NCBI GenBank assembly: GCA_001460835.1
Contig: CYKH01000925.1
Span: forward strand, 1-21,641
Reading direction: 5' to 3'
DNA: 21,641 nt
From: Bodo saltans
Taxonomy: Eukaryota; Euglenozoa; Kinetoplastea; Eubodonida; Bodonidae
Under the pieces are notes generated by a model. It saw nothing but the letters and a program-made list of their open reading frames with translations. It searched no databases and was not told the DNA's origin. The position numbers and the translations under genes are program-made. Positions 1 to 8,083 of this stretch are shown here, one piece after another; position 1 is the first letter of the stretch, and each line of letters begins with the position of its first letter.

Positions 1-2
1 CA

Positions 3-758
3 GACTCGATCTTTCGGCTTTCTATGAAGACTCCGCATTCCCGTGACACGCAGCACAAGACGACGAATTACAATCGTGCTTTGCTATTTCAGAATTATGG
101 TCTGCCGCCATCGCACTCCTTTGCACATTACCCTGGCATTTATGATCGGTCCGTCTTGTCTCGCATGTTGGAGGACGAAGTCAAAGACGAAGCGGCGACG
201 ACACGAGCTGCCCGAATCCGAACTCAAGATAGTATTTGGACGACCATGGTGTACCCCTACGTGGCATTCGCGCATCGTCGAGCTGTTGACCGCAAGCTTG
301 TTGGCGAGCGCCTCAAGCTCTGGTCCCGAGAGACCGAATATGAAACGCTCAGCAAAGACGTCTCCCGCCTCGGTCCGCTGATGGACCCCAACTTTGGGCT
401 ACTCCCAGAAGCGTATCAAGGAGACATGTGGCTTCCAGACCATGCCGCCTCTATGGCCAAAGTTCAACCTCTCTCCGCAAGCATTGGAAATTATGGCCAC
501 ACGGTTGTAAGAGAAAAGTTGCGAGATTGGCTTGTCTCGATGGAGGACAAGGACGAATCGCTGTATCATTTTTGCATGATGACGTCTGGCGGCATGGTGA
601 TGATGTACCACCGAGAGCTGCAATCGAAAATGAAGTTGTTTGTGACCCTGAACGATGATTTGAAAGTGATCAGTCCATTCACCGCGGATTCTGTTCAAAA
701 CTTGTTAAAATTAGTGAGCAGTGACGCGCCGTCCTGTCCGTGGGAAATAGTGGGCTGA
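3..758 (+). CDS. Stealth-family sugar-phosphate transferase, C-terminal part (5' end outside window)
   Basis: The reading frame is open to the left edge, so this is the last 251 residues of a longer gene; the ATG at 24 is internal, because the residues before it (DSIFRLS) align with ADAIFKLT in the paralogue at 2175-5756. The segment contains Stealth CR3 (FAHYPG, then ARIRTQDSIWTTMVYPYVAFAH) and CR4 (FVTLNDDLK, ending in PSCPWEIVG). Stealth proteins (bacterial capsule transferases, eukaryotic GlcNAc-1-phosphotransferase alpha/beta) transfer sugar-1-phosphate from a nucleotide sugar to a glycan. The CR3 histidine and arginine positions and the CR4 Asn-Asp-Asp are present. The protein is strongly similar to the C-terminus of the next gene, so the two are tandem paralogues. 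CR1, CR2 and any membrane anchor lie outside the window. The family call is firm; the donor and acceptor sugars are unknown. Confidence 0.8.
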   Translation, partial: DSIFRLSMKTPHSRDTQHKTTNYNRALLFQNYGLPPSHSFAHYPGIYDRSVLSRMLEDEVKDEAATTRAARIRTQDSIWTTMVYPYVAFAHRRAVDRKLVGERLKLWSRETEYETLSKDVSRLGPLMDPNFGLLPEAYQGDMWLPDHAASMAKVQPLSASIGNYGHTVVREKLRDWLVSMEDKDESLYHFCMMTSGGMVMMYHRELQSKMKLFVTLNDDLKVISPFTADSVQNLLKLVSSDAPSCPWEIVG

Positions 759-2174
759 AAAAGGTTTGTGTAGGAATTGTCGCCTTGCCTTCAATTTGGA
801 ATTTTGGCACCACAATATCACTCCATCGATCACACACGTGCACATTCAACAAAAGAAAAACACACACATCTTGCAGCTTTACTTTCTCTACGTCAATCGC
901 TCTCTTGGAAAACTACAACTGAGGATTTGAAGCCTAGAGCTACAAAGACGTGGAAAAGTCGTCTTTTTGCTACGAGATCAACGCAGTCACAGCGTGAAAA
1001 TTCGACGCCCTCAACTCTCAACGAGTTTTTTTTTTCTGTTTTGTTTTGTTTGTTATCCAGGAAATAATTATCAAACACATTCCGGAAAGCAACATCATAG
1101 CCCACTTTTTTTGTCTTCTTTCTTTCATCCTCAAAACTGTGTCCGTCCCCTCACTTTTATCAACCTTTCAATAATGTGTCAAGAAGCCAAATGGAGTATC
1201 GCAGCAATTCGGTTGCGCCATTCCACATCATTTATCACTGCATTTCTCAAACTGCCGTTTTTCGTTCAAGTGATCACTATTCTCTCTCCCTCCCCAAAAA
1301 AAATGCTCAAGTCCTCACAAAAGTTGGCTTGCTCCTTGATACAACACAAAACAGGAGAGCAGCCCGTCGGTAGTAGTTTCACTTCTTTCCCCTGTTACTC
1401 ACACGCCCACCCACCTCGTTGATTGTTTTTGTTTCGAAATGAATGAAAGAATACCTTAGTGTAGAAAGAAGAATACTTACGTTCTTAACTTCGGTTTACG
1501 GACGTTGTTTTATTTCACCTTTTTTCCCCCTCACCTCACTATCCCTCCCATTTTTTTTCCCAAAATGTTATTCTCTTTGCACAAACCTTGCCCCAGCGCC
1601 ATCTCTACTTCTTTTTTGTTGTGACGCGCGTGATCACCCTTCGGGATTTGCTTTCCTTCACTACTTTTTGTTTTCTTGCAAGGCCATTTTTCGCGTCATG
1701 CCACATTGTTTCCCAACAAGCCCTGATTGGTGGCTCATGTCCACCTGTTCGTGGCTGTTCACCTTTTTTTTTGGTTTTGGAACTCTTTTTGTTAGACACA
1801 CTGATAAGTTGTGCCTTCGTGTCAAAAACACACAAACACTCGTATGGCAATAATAACAACCTTGTCTTGCTCGATGCGGTTTTCACTTTTTTTTTTCTTT
1901 TGTTGTGTTGTTCCAGAGTAAAGCACAACTCACTTCCTTGGTCTTATTGCTTATTCAATTCGCCGTGGAGGTGTGTGAAAAAATAAGGGAAAAGAAACGA
2001 ATCGTGGCTTTTTCACAGCATTCGAAACTCTACAAAATACACACGATTTTCGAAACTCACAGAAGAAGACATCGGTCAAAAAAAAAAAAAACCTCAACAA
2101 CAGTTTTTGTTTTTTTATCATTCAACGAGACGCATTTCTCCGACAGGGCAGTCAGCAGCAGGCAGCAGTAGTCT
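759..2174 (+). other. 1.4-kb intergenic region with several pyrimidine tracts
   Basis: No convincing gene is seen. The stretch is T/C-rich with homopolymer T runs and holds several pyrimidine-tract/AG combinations: 1026-1060 (ending TTATCCAG), about 1509-1560, 1880-1916 (ending TTGTTCCAG) and 2104-2146. Open frames here mostly translate to Phe/Leu/Ser runs from the T-rich DNA. A 10-base motif, TTCGAAACTC, occurs twice between about 2020 and 2060. The region should contain the 3' UTR and polyadenylation zone of the first Stealth gene and the 5' leader of the second. It is much longer than the gaps further right. Confidence 0.5.
1880..1916 (+). promoter_or_regulatory. Candidate trans-splice acceptor for the Stealth gene at 2175
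   Basis: A T-rich tract ends in TTGTTCCAG with AG at 1915-1916. No ATG occurs between this AG and the ATG at 2175, so a spliced-leader mRNA starting here would use that ATG first, with a 5' UTR of about 258 nt. A shorter tract at 2104-2120 with AG at 2128-2129 would give a UTR of about 45 nt and is an equally valid choice. Calling it a trans-splice site rests on the kinetoplastid assignment. Confidence 0.4.
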
Positions 2175-5100
2175 ATGCACTCCATTAACAACACTTCACC
2201 ATCTAAGCAAAACGACGCGGTGGTCTCGATGTCACCGACCCCCTCTCCCTCAACACTCTCAGCGACGCCACCACCACCCCAAATTCAACCATCCCACTCT
2301 GCATCGTCCCTTGCGTTGATCACACTACACCGGTCCCTTTCCGAGGCGTGCCGACGGAGCTACCGGTGGAATGCAGTGCCTCAAGGCGACGCAGCGAACC
2401 ACTTGCGCGTGTGCCTTCTGCGGCGCGTCATTACACTGCTCCGTCGTGTTGCGCACACCACCGAGCCTGCCTCCACCAGAAACGCCTCCACGAAGGCGTT
2501 GACACGAGCGCAACACAACGCCACTCTCGCAGCGGTAGTATCCAGCAGTATCAGGCCATTGGCCCTTACAGACGCCGATGAGTTTAAAATGCTTATGTTG
2601 GAATCTTTATCGGTTGTGTTCCACGCAAACTCCATGAGCTCCGTCTTTTATTGCGAACAGACGCTAGTGGATGCCGTCAACGGACTGGCCGCTGACAACA
2701 TTGCTCTAGAAGATCTCGTCCAAGCGTCGCTAGTGGATTTGAATTCTGTTGGGGGAAATTTTACTGCTGGGGCGTCGGATTTCGATGTTGCTGACGAACT
2801 ATCAGTTCCACAGCAGCAACAGCAGCAGCATCACTTTTCGTCAACAACGCGGCAGCGTGCCGCTTTTTTATCGTCGCCATTCTTACCCACCTCACCGCCG
2901 GAAGGGGTCTCGATGAACAGCAGCGCAGCACTTCAACAGCAGCATCTCAACTCTTCCAACGATCGCATGCTCAACGGCTCCGCGTCACAGCTTTTTGGTG
3001 TCTCGCGGCCCGGGGGGTACAGTGGCCGCTACAGCGTCGCCACAGGTGCCACGAGAACTCGCATTAGTCCGTACAATGGCAGCAAGCTCCTCGCGATGTT
3101 GTCGCCTTCTTCCTTCGGGAAGCTTTGGTCGCGTCAAACACTTGTCATGATGCTGTTTGTTCTTGTGGTGGTGTCTCTCTCAACGTCCTTGCATGCGTGG
3201 AGAGATTTACGCCGCAACAATGGAAGCCCTACTGACGTCACGTCTTTTACGTTCGCTCCTCGTCGAGAGCGCCACAGGGAAATGCCACGCGAGTATGAAG
3301 AAGAGGGAGCTGCGGTGGTGCCTCCTATCGTCGTCGGCGGCGATGAGGGAAATCCCGATGGCAATAACTACGAAGAACAACATCAGGCGCTTGAGGTGGT
3401 GTTTGCGACACCCAATCCACTGCCGCCAAGGCCTCAACGCGATATTGCCGAGGATGCCGCACATCCACGGATTAGCAGGAAAAGAGCGGCGGAACTTTCA
3501 GAAGCAAAGAAGCAGCAGCAACCAGAAGAAAGAAAGGTGAAAGTTGATACTGTTCTCGAGGAGCTTAAAAAAAGAGAACAAGATTTGTTAGACAGTCTCC
3601 AACGGGAGCGCGCGTTGATTGCGGCACTCAACGGTGAGCAGCAACCTGTGTCAACCTCCTCGCCGCCAACTTCAACAATCGCCGCTAGCAACACTGCCGC
3701 GCCCGCCCCACCACTTCCATTTATTGCGCCAACTGTGGCGAATCCTTGCGGAGCCGATAGTACCAAGAACCCAAGTGGTCTCCCAGGAAGAAGCTATGAC
3801 CCTGTCGATAGCATCACCGCGCTCTCGTTTGACCTCACCGATGAGGATTTGGGCATCATATCGAAGCTAGAAACGGCAAAACTAGCCACACGCCACACAT
3901 TTATTCGGGACTTAATTGCACGTGCGATGGACGCGGACCCACGCGATGAACGCTCCTCGTACCACATGTTCTTCCAAGATCGTCATGCACGAATGGAAAT
4001 GGTCGATGCTCAAGATGAACTTGCGCTGATTCCGCTTTCAGATGAAAGCGCATTTCTCGCAAACAATAGTGATGAGAAGGTTTTACTACGTCATCGCATC
4101 CCAGGCACAGCGTGCCCCGCCATCCAACCCGCTCTCGTCGACGCCGTGTACACGTACGTCAACCCCAACAGCGCATCTCACAAGACTGCCGTCAAAGATT
4201 CTTGCAAAGCACGCGGCCGTGAGTGCAGCGACCACCGCTTCCGCGACTTCAACGAGCTCATGTACTCGCTGCGGTCTGTTCACCACCGTGGAGGGATGCA
4301 TTCGAACGAAGGCAATGATGAACGCAAACAACAACAGAACTCGGGGCGGTTTGTGGGCAACGTCTACATTGTCGTCGCGGATCGTGATCAGATCCCAGGC
4401 TGGCTTCGTCATGAACATGTCCCCTTGACTGATGAAGAGAAGAATCAACGAGAGAATCTTAACAAAGCACTTGGTGGGGATACAATGCGCCAAGAAAGTC
4501 GTGTGTATTCGGTCACGCACAAGGAGATCTTCCCGCCCGAGGTGCACGTTTTTTTCCGCCCGATCTCGCACGCGCGGCAGCAGTACCGCATCGAAACAAC
4601 GGTGGAGGGGCAGTGCCTTGCCGAGCACTTCCGTTCCGATGAGTCTCCAGTTGTCGGCGCTGAGTCCCCCACCGAAGCCCTCAAACCTCTTGCCGCCAAG
4701 AGTCGCCGAGCTGTTGTGTTTATGGAACCAATTCATTACTTCGAAAAACTAGGCGAAGCTGCTGATCGACGCATGACGCCCAAGTACGATCCTATTCCAC
4801 AAAAAGCTCCCGTTGTCATCTCGCAAGTCAGACAGCGAGTGATTCGTACTGGGCGTGGTCAAGCACTCATTCCTGTACCGCTCGTACAGCAGCCGGCATC
4901 AACACCTACCCCTCCACCGCCTCCTCCACCGGAATCCACGTACATTGCGTCGATAGTATCGAACGAGCAGAATAACGCCTCATGTGCCTTCACTCCTGCG
5001 AAAGCAGATGCCATCTTCAAGCTTACTATGAAAACACCCCGTGCCTCTGATCTGTTGCACAAGACGACCAACTACAATCGGAAGTTGTTGTTCACCTACT

Positions 5101-5756
5101 ACGGACTGCCCCCGTCCCACTCCTTTGCCCACTACCCAGGCATTTATGATCGTTCTGTGTTGAGCCGCATGATGGACGAAGAGCTAAAAGAAGACGTTGC
5201 CACGACACGAGCTGCCCGAATCCGCACGCAAGATAGCATTTGGACGACCATGGTGTACCCCTACGTGGCATTCGCGCATCGTCGAGCAGTCGACCGTCGG
5301 CTTGTTGCTGAAACGTTGAACTTATGGACACGCTTCACAACGTACACTGAGCTCAGCAAAGATGTTGGTCGACTTGGCCCATTGATGGACCTCAATTTCG
5401 GAGCGCTTCCTGAAGAATACCAAGGCGAAATGTGGCTGACAGACGACGCGGCAAATGCCGCACACCTTCGTCCGCTTTCAGCAACGCTAGGAAAGTTTGG
5501 CCACGCCATCGCGAAAGAGAAACTTCGAGATTGGGTCGTGACCATGGACAACAAAGATGAGGCCATTTACCATTTCTGTATGATGACCACTGGCGCCATC
5601 GTCAGCAAATATCATCGAGAGCTGCAAACAAAAATGAAACTGTTTGTCACGGCCAATGACGATTTGAAGATTGTGAGCCCTATCAGTGTGGATGCAGTTG
5701 AGGCGCTGATGATGCTTGTGAGTGGCGGTGCGCCCCCCGCGCCATGGGAACGTTAA
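2175..5756 (+). CDS. Stealth-family sugar-phosphate transferase, type II membrane protein (1193 aa)
   Basis: Predicted Golgi/secretory enzyme moving a sugar-1-phosphate onto a glycan. Order of parts: a low-complexity Ser/Pro/Gln N-terminus with a poly-Gln run (about 213-218); one transmembrane segment (about 322-342, LVMMLFVLVVVSLS); a charged helix, probable coiled coil (about 433-490); CR1 at about 653-668 (VDAVYTYVN); first half of CR2 at about 687-788 (HRFRDFNELMYSLRS, IPGWL, VTHKEIFP); a weak match to the later CR2 (YRIETTVEGQCLAEHF, about 804-819); a poly-Pro insertion near 910; CR3 at about 975-1042; CR4 at about 1130-1193 with NDD at 1161-1163. The usual Asn-Asp-Asp near the end of CR2 is not found: about 24 residues are inserted there and the equivalent stretch reads AVVFMEPIHYFEKLG. 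The ATG at 2175 is the first after a good acceptor. The family is clear; activity and substrate are uncertain. Confidence 0.82.
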   Translation: MHSINNTSPSKQNDAVVSMSPTPSPSTLSATPPPPQIQPSHSASSLALITLHRSLSEACRRSYRWNAVPQGDAANHLRVCLLRRVITLLRRVAHTTEPASTRNASTKALTRAQHNATLAAVVSSSIRPLALTDADEFKMLMLESLSVVFHANSMSSVFYCEQTLVDAVNGLAADNIALEDLVQASLVDLNSVGGNFTAGASDFDVADELSVPQQQQQQHHFSSTTRQRAAFLSSPFLPTSPPEGVSMNSSAALQQQHLNSSNDRMLNGSASQLFGVSRPGGYSGRYSVATGATRTRISPYNGSKLLAMLSPSSFGKLWSRQTLVMMLFVLVVVSLSTSLHAWRDLRRNNGSPTDVTSFTFAPRRERHREMPREYEEEGAAVVPPIVVGGDEGNPDGNNYEEQHQALEVVFATPNPLPPRPQRDIAEDAAHPRISRKRAAELSEAKKQQQPEERKVKVDTVLEELKKREQDLLDSLQRERALIAALNGEQQPVSTSSPPTSTIAASNTAAPAPPLPFIAPTVANPCGADSTKNPSGLPGRSYDPVDSITALSFDLTDEDLGIISKLETAKLATRHTFIRDLIARAMDADPRDERSSYHMFFQDRHARMEMVDAQDELALIPLSDESAFLANNSDEKVLLRHRIPGTACPAIQPALVDAVYTYVNPNSASHKTAVKDSCKARGRECSDHRFRDFNELMYSLRSVHHRGGMHSNEGNDERKQQQNSGRFVGNVYIVVADRDQIPGWLRHEHVPLTDEEKNQRENLNKALGGDTMRQESRVYSVTHKEIFPPEVHVFFRPISHARQQYRIETTVEGQCLAEHFRSDESPVVGAESPTEALKPLAAKSRRAVVFMEPIHYFEKLGEAADRRMTPKYDPIPQKAPVVISQVRQRVIRTGRGQALIPVPLVQQPASTPTPPPPPPPESTYIASIVSNEQNNASCAFTPAKADAIFKLTMKTPRASDLLHKTTNYNRKLLFTYYGLPPSHSFAHYPGIYDRSVLSRMMDEELKEDVATTRAARIRTQDSIWTTMVYPYVAFAHRRAVDRRLVAETLNLWTRFTTYTELSKDVGRLGPLMDLNFGALPEEYQGEMWLTDDAANAAHLRPLSATLGKFGHAIAKEKLRDWVVTMDNKDEAIYHFCMMTTGAIVSKYHRELQTKMKLFVTANDDLKIVSPISVDAVEALMMLVSGGAPPAPWER

Positions 5757-6475
5757 TGGATTTGCAAACAAGGTGGAGTGAACGTGTCTTTATTACACAG
5801 CAATTGTTCGAGAGCAACGCAAGTGGTGACGTGAAACTATACAAACAGTCCGTCATTTAGGTCCTTGCATGATTCTCTCGATGTTCCATCTGGGTTCAGA
5901 ATTGGGGAAACGAGGGGGAAAAAGATGGCAACGAACGTATCTCTCGCCAACTTGGAATGAAAAAAAAAGAAGTTAACCTTCCTGCTGATAGCGAAAACAA
6001 AGTCAGGGAAAAAAGGTTTCACTCGCGACATAAAAAGCAGCTTAACAACAACAAAACTTTGTATTAGGTGACGCCGTCGTCAATTCACTTTTTTTTGGCA
6101 ATAATATCAAAGAAGAAACACATATGCATATGTTGTGTGTGAATCAAATACTAAAACCCCCCTCTCCTCTATTTTGCTCGTCCTCCTTCTACTTTTATGT
6201 ACCGCCAGTGGAATCGCCATTTGCATGAGCTCCAAACAGAAGAACAACTGTCAGATTGATGTGAAGGGGACGCAGCTGTTTTATGACTCGCCCCCATCAT
6301 GAACTTTTTTTTCCCCCTCCATCTGCGGCCCAAAAAAAAAGAACGACATTGAGCGATTTACTCAAGTTGCTGTGTTTCTGTAGGTGCTCGTATGAGCGTT
6401 GCTATTTTATTTTTATTTTTCATTTTGTGTGTGTGTGTGTCGTATTTTATGCGTCTGCGTTTTTCCTGTTGTCAT
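5757..6475 (+). other. Intergenic region without a recognisable gene
   Basis: This stretch follows the Stealth stop codon. It holds A- and T-runs, the palindrome CATATGCATATG at 6121-6132 and a TG dinucleotide run at about 6426-6440. No open frame has protein-like composition and no structural RNA was recognised. It presumably contains the 3' UTR of the Stealth mRNA. Confidence 0.4.
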
Positions 6476-6498
6476 TATTTTTTTTCCCCTCCCATCAG
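6476..6498 (+). promoter_or_regulatory. Candidate trans-splice acceptor before a small ORF
   Basis: A T/C tract ends in CCCCTCCCATCAG with AG at 6497-6498. The first ATG after it, at 6550, opens a 65-codon frame. The tract is as good as those before the accepted genes. Confidence 0.3.
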
Positions 6499-6549
6499 CT
6501 TTCCGAGTGTCCATCTTCCAACATTAGCACAGCGGTTGGAATTACGTTA

Positions 6550-6747
6550 ATGACTTCTGGTAGGAGAAAACCACAACTCACTGATGCGACAGGCCTATTG
6601 AAGAAAGTAAGAGCATTTTTTCGAGTAGCCGACATCGGCAAGAGACTTGGCGGCTTATCTACTGTAGCTTGTCGTGATGTACGTGAGTGTGATTTTCCCC
6701 CAGTTTTAGAGCATTACTCACAGTTTTTTTGTTCGCCCTCTGTGTGA
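6550..6747 (+). CDS. Possible small protein or gene fragment (65 aa), unrecognised
   Basis: The frame runs from the first ATG after a pyrimidine-tract/AG to a TGA. The peptide begins MTSGRRKPQLTDATGLLKK and continues with a mixed, basic composition (VRAFFRVADIGKRLGG). It lacks the Phe/Leu/Ser monotony of spurious frames in the surrounding T-rich DNA, and many codons begin with a purine. It ends with two phenylalanines from a T run, so the true end may have decayed. No known family is recognised. It could be a short gene, a fragment of a lost gene in this pseudogene-rich area, or chance. Confidence 0.25.
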   Translation: MTSGRRKPQLTDATGLLKKVRAFFRVADIGKRLGGLSTVACRDVRECDFPPVLEHYSQFFCSPSV

Positions 6748-7005
6748 CATTCACCGACAGTGGGGAGGAGAAAAGCTGTCTCATTTTTGGTTAGTGTTTT
6801 TCCCCTCTTTCCAATTTTCTTTTCATCCCTCCCTTGTTTCACACTTACGTTACCTTCATATGTGTGTTTGTGAAGCACTCTCTCTCTATCTCTCCTACTC
6901 AATACCGCATGAGTTTTACTTCTTTTTGTGGTTTGCCGGACGAGACGTTTTTGATCTTTCGTGCAGTGCACTTTTTGTTTTATGTTTGCTGGAACGTATT
7001 GTAAC
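6748..7005 (+). other. T-rich intergenic stretch
   Basis: Pyrimidine-rich sequence with no gene seen. It precedes the leader segment shared with the intact GT8 gene. Confidence 0.3.
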
Positions 7006-7085
7006 CAGACACACACACGATATCTTGTCGTTGTTTGATATGAAAGGCCTACGAGATGACGCGATGTGCTCTGAACCTCACTGAT
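7006..7085 (+). repeat. Leader segment duplicated upstream of both GT8 copies (copy 1)
   Basis: This segment matches about 11912-11990 with only scattered substitutions. The shared core reads GATAT(C/T)TTGTCGTTGTTTG and then ATGAAAGG(C/T)CTACGAGATGAC. In one frame both copies encode almost the same peptide (DILSLF-D/G-MKGLRDD-A/T-MCSE). Each copy lies upstream of a pyrimidine tract and AG that precede the GT8 sequence. The segment therefore belongs to the duplicated block and may be old 5' flank or the remnant of another gene. Confidence 0.7.
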
Positions 7086-7111
7086 ATTTTTGCCTACCTT
7101 TTTAGGACGAA

Positions 7112-7590
7112 GAGGGAGAGAGAGCGCAACGTCGTTGCGCCGCTATTATCGAATGAGCGGCGTGGCCCAACACATCCCCAACAAAATGTGCTGCATCGTA
7201 ATGACGTAAAAGAAACACCACCGCGAATGGTCATCTGCTTGCTCATGGATGGAATGCAGGAAGCCGCCGCTCGATGGACCTCGCCTTCAGTGCAGGCTCC
7301 AACTCAACGGTGAAGAAGACACGAAGTGGCTTCGAGAAGAATCGATCCTTGGGGAGCTGCCCCAACCAGGTGAAAAAGACGGTGACATTATGGTACCAAC
7401 GAACATCACGTACACGTTCATGCCATTAGACGAGGCCCAACTTTCTCATTAGATGCGTGACATTGGCCACGTACCGACGCATCGTACAGGCGCTGCGGGG
7501 AATGTAAAGTTCTTCTACCCACAACTTCTACCCCACGAAGAGAAGGTGCTCATGCAAGGCAGCGACGTGCTGGTCGATAGAGATGATAGC
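7112..7590 (+). pseudogene. GT8 glycosyltransferase pseudogene, truncated copy of 12156-13652
   Basis: The sequence matches the intact GT8 gene from about its codon 62 to codon 250, with long near-identical blocks such as LLSNERR, PTNIT-TFMPLDEAQLSH and GNVKFFYPQLLPHEEKVLM. It is broken in several ways. The N-terminal anchor is missing; internal deletions fall at about 7255-7310 and shift the frame; the codon equal to TGG in the intact gene is TAG at 7450-7452. The DxD-type metal/nucleotide-sugar motif (LDSD in the intact copy) reads QGSD. Homology stops near 7590, so the NAGV, DQ and C-terminal His motifs are absent. No functional GT8 enzyme can be made from it. A pyrimidine tract with AG at 7104-7105 still precedes it. 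Confidence 0.85.
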
Positions 7591-7603
7591 CACAAGCATA
7601 CCT

Positions 7604-7830
7604 TCTGCAAGGCAACCAAAAGCATTCAACTCCATGGAGGAGACTTGGTGCGAGAATACACGAGGTTTGCTCTCCTCAGCCACGATTCTGAGTATCACTG
7701 GCGCTCTTGGAGATGTACTACGCTCTGTCGGAGTTCCTTGAGGCCGAGAAGTTGTGCTTGACGAATACGTTCAAGGCCTCATCGGCATCATCTGGAACCG
7801 CGGCGTATTTACGAGGGTGCCTGATCTATC
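7604..7830 (+). other. Possible gene fragment of unknown origin
   Basis: Downstream of the GT8 relic the DNA stays GC-balanced rather than T-rich for about 230 bases and then gives way abruptly to T-rich spacer. One frame gives LVREYTRFALLSHDSEYHW up to about 7700, and another gives LALLEMYYALSEFLEAEK and KASSASSGTAAYLRGCL from about 7698 to 7830. This looks like coding sequence with an indel near 7695. No family is recognised. Confidence 0.3.
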
Positions 7831-8043
7831 TAACTTTTTTTTATTCGCAACACTGTTCTACGTTTTGCTGTTAATCACTTCTTTTGTGTGTGTTTGTACA
7901 ATCATCAAGCATTCGCTAGAGAAGTCTCCATTCAGTGATGCATTGTTTTCATCTCTTTTTTTTTCTGCAATAGCCGCATCTCTCTTAAATTCACAACACT
8001 ATTCAACAGTACTCTGCATCCCTTTTTTTGTGCAATCTCAATG

Positions 8044-8083
8044 TTTTGTGTTGTGTTTTTTCTTGTCTGATCATAATTGCTAG
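8044..8083 (+). promoter_or_regulatory. Candidate trans-splice acceptor of the cadherin-like gene
   Basis: A T-rich tract (about 8044-8067) is followed by the first clear AG at 8082-8083, which lies 22 bases before the ATG at 8106. A second candidate, CTGCAATAG, has its AG at about 7973-7974. Confidence 0.35.

Noticed and set aside
1174-1422. 82-codon frame (MCQEAKWSIAAIRLRH...) that starts at the first ATG after the pyrimidine-tract/AG at 1060
   Set aside because: The placement is suggestive, but the peptide is rich in Ser, Phe, Lys runs and Pro from simple-sequence DNA. There is no family resemblance, and the surrounding gap has many equally long frames.
1443-1986. Two long overlapping frames with Phe/Leu-rich, membrane-like peptides
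   Set aside because: The hydrophobicity comes from T-runs in pyrimidine-rich spacer. The two frames overlap each other and there is no codon bias.
4086-4736. 216-codon open frame on the minus strand inside the Stealth gene
   Set aside because: The plus frame here carries the conserved CR1/CR2 motifs. The minus frame is a shadow caused by codon composition.
6560-6700. snoRNA-like boxes (TGATG, CTGA) in the 6550 region
   Set aside because: No proper pairing of C/D or H/ACA boxes at the right spacing was seen; the motifs are short enough to occur by chance.
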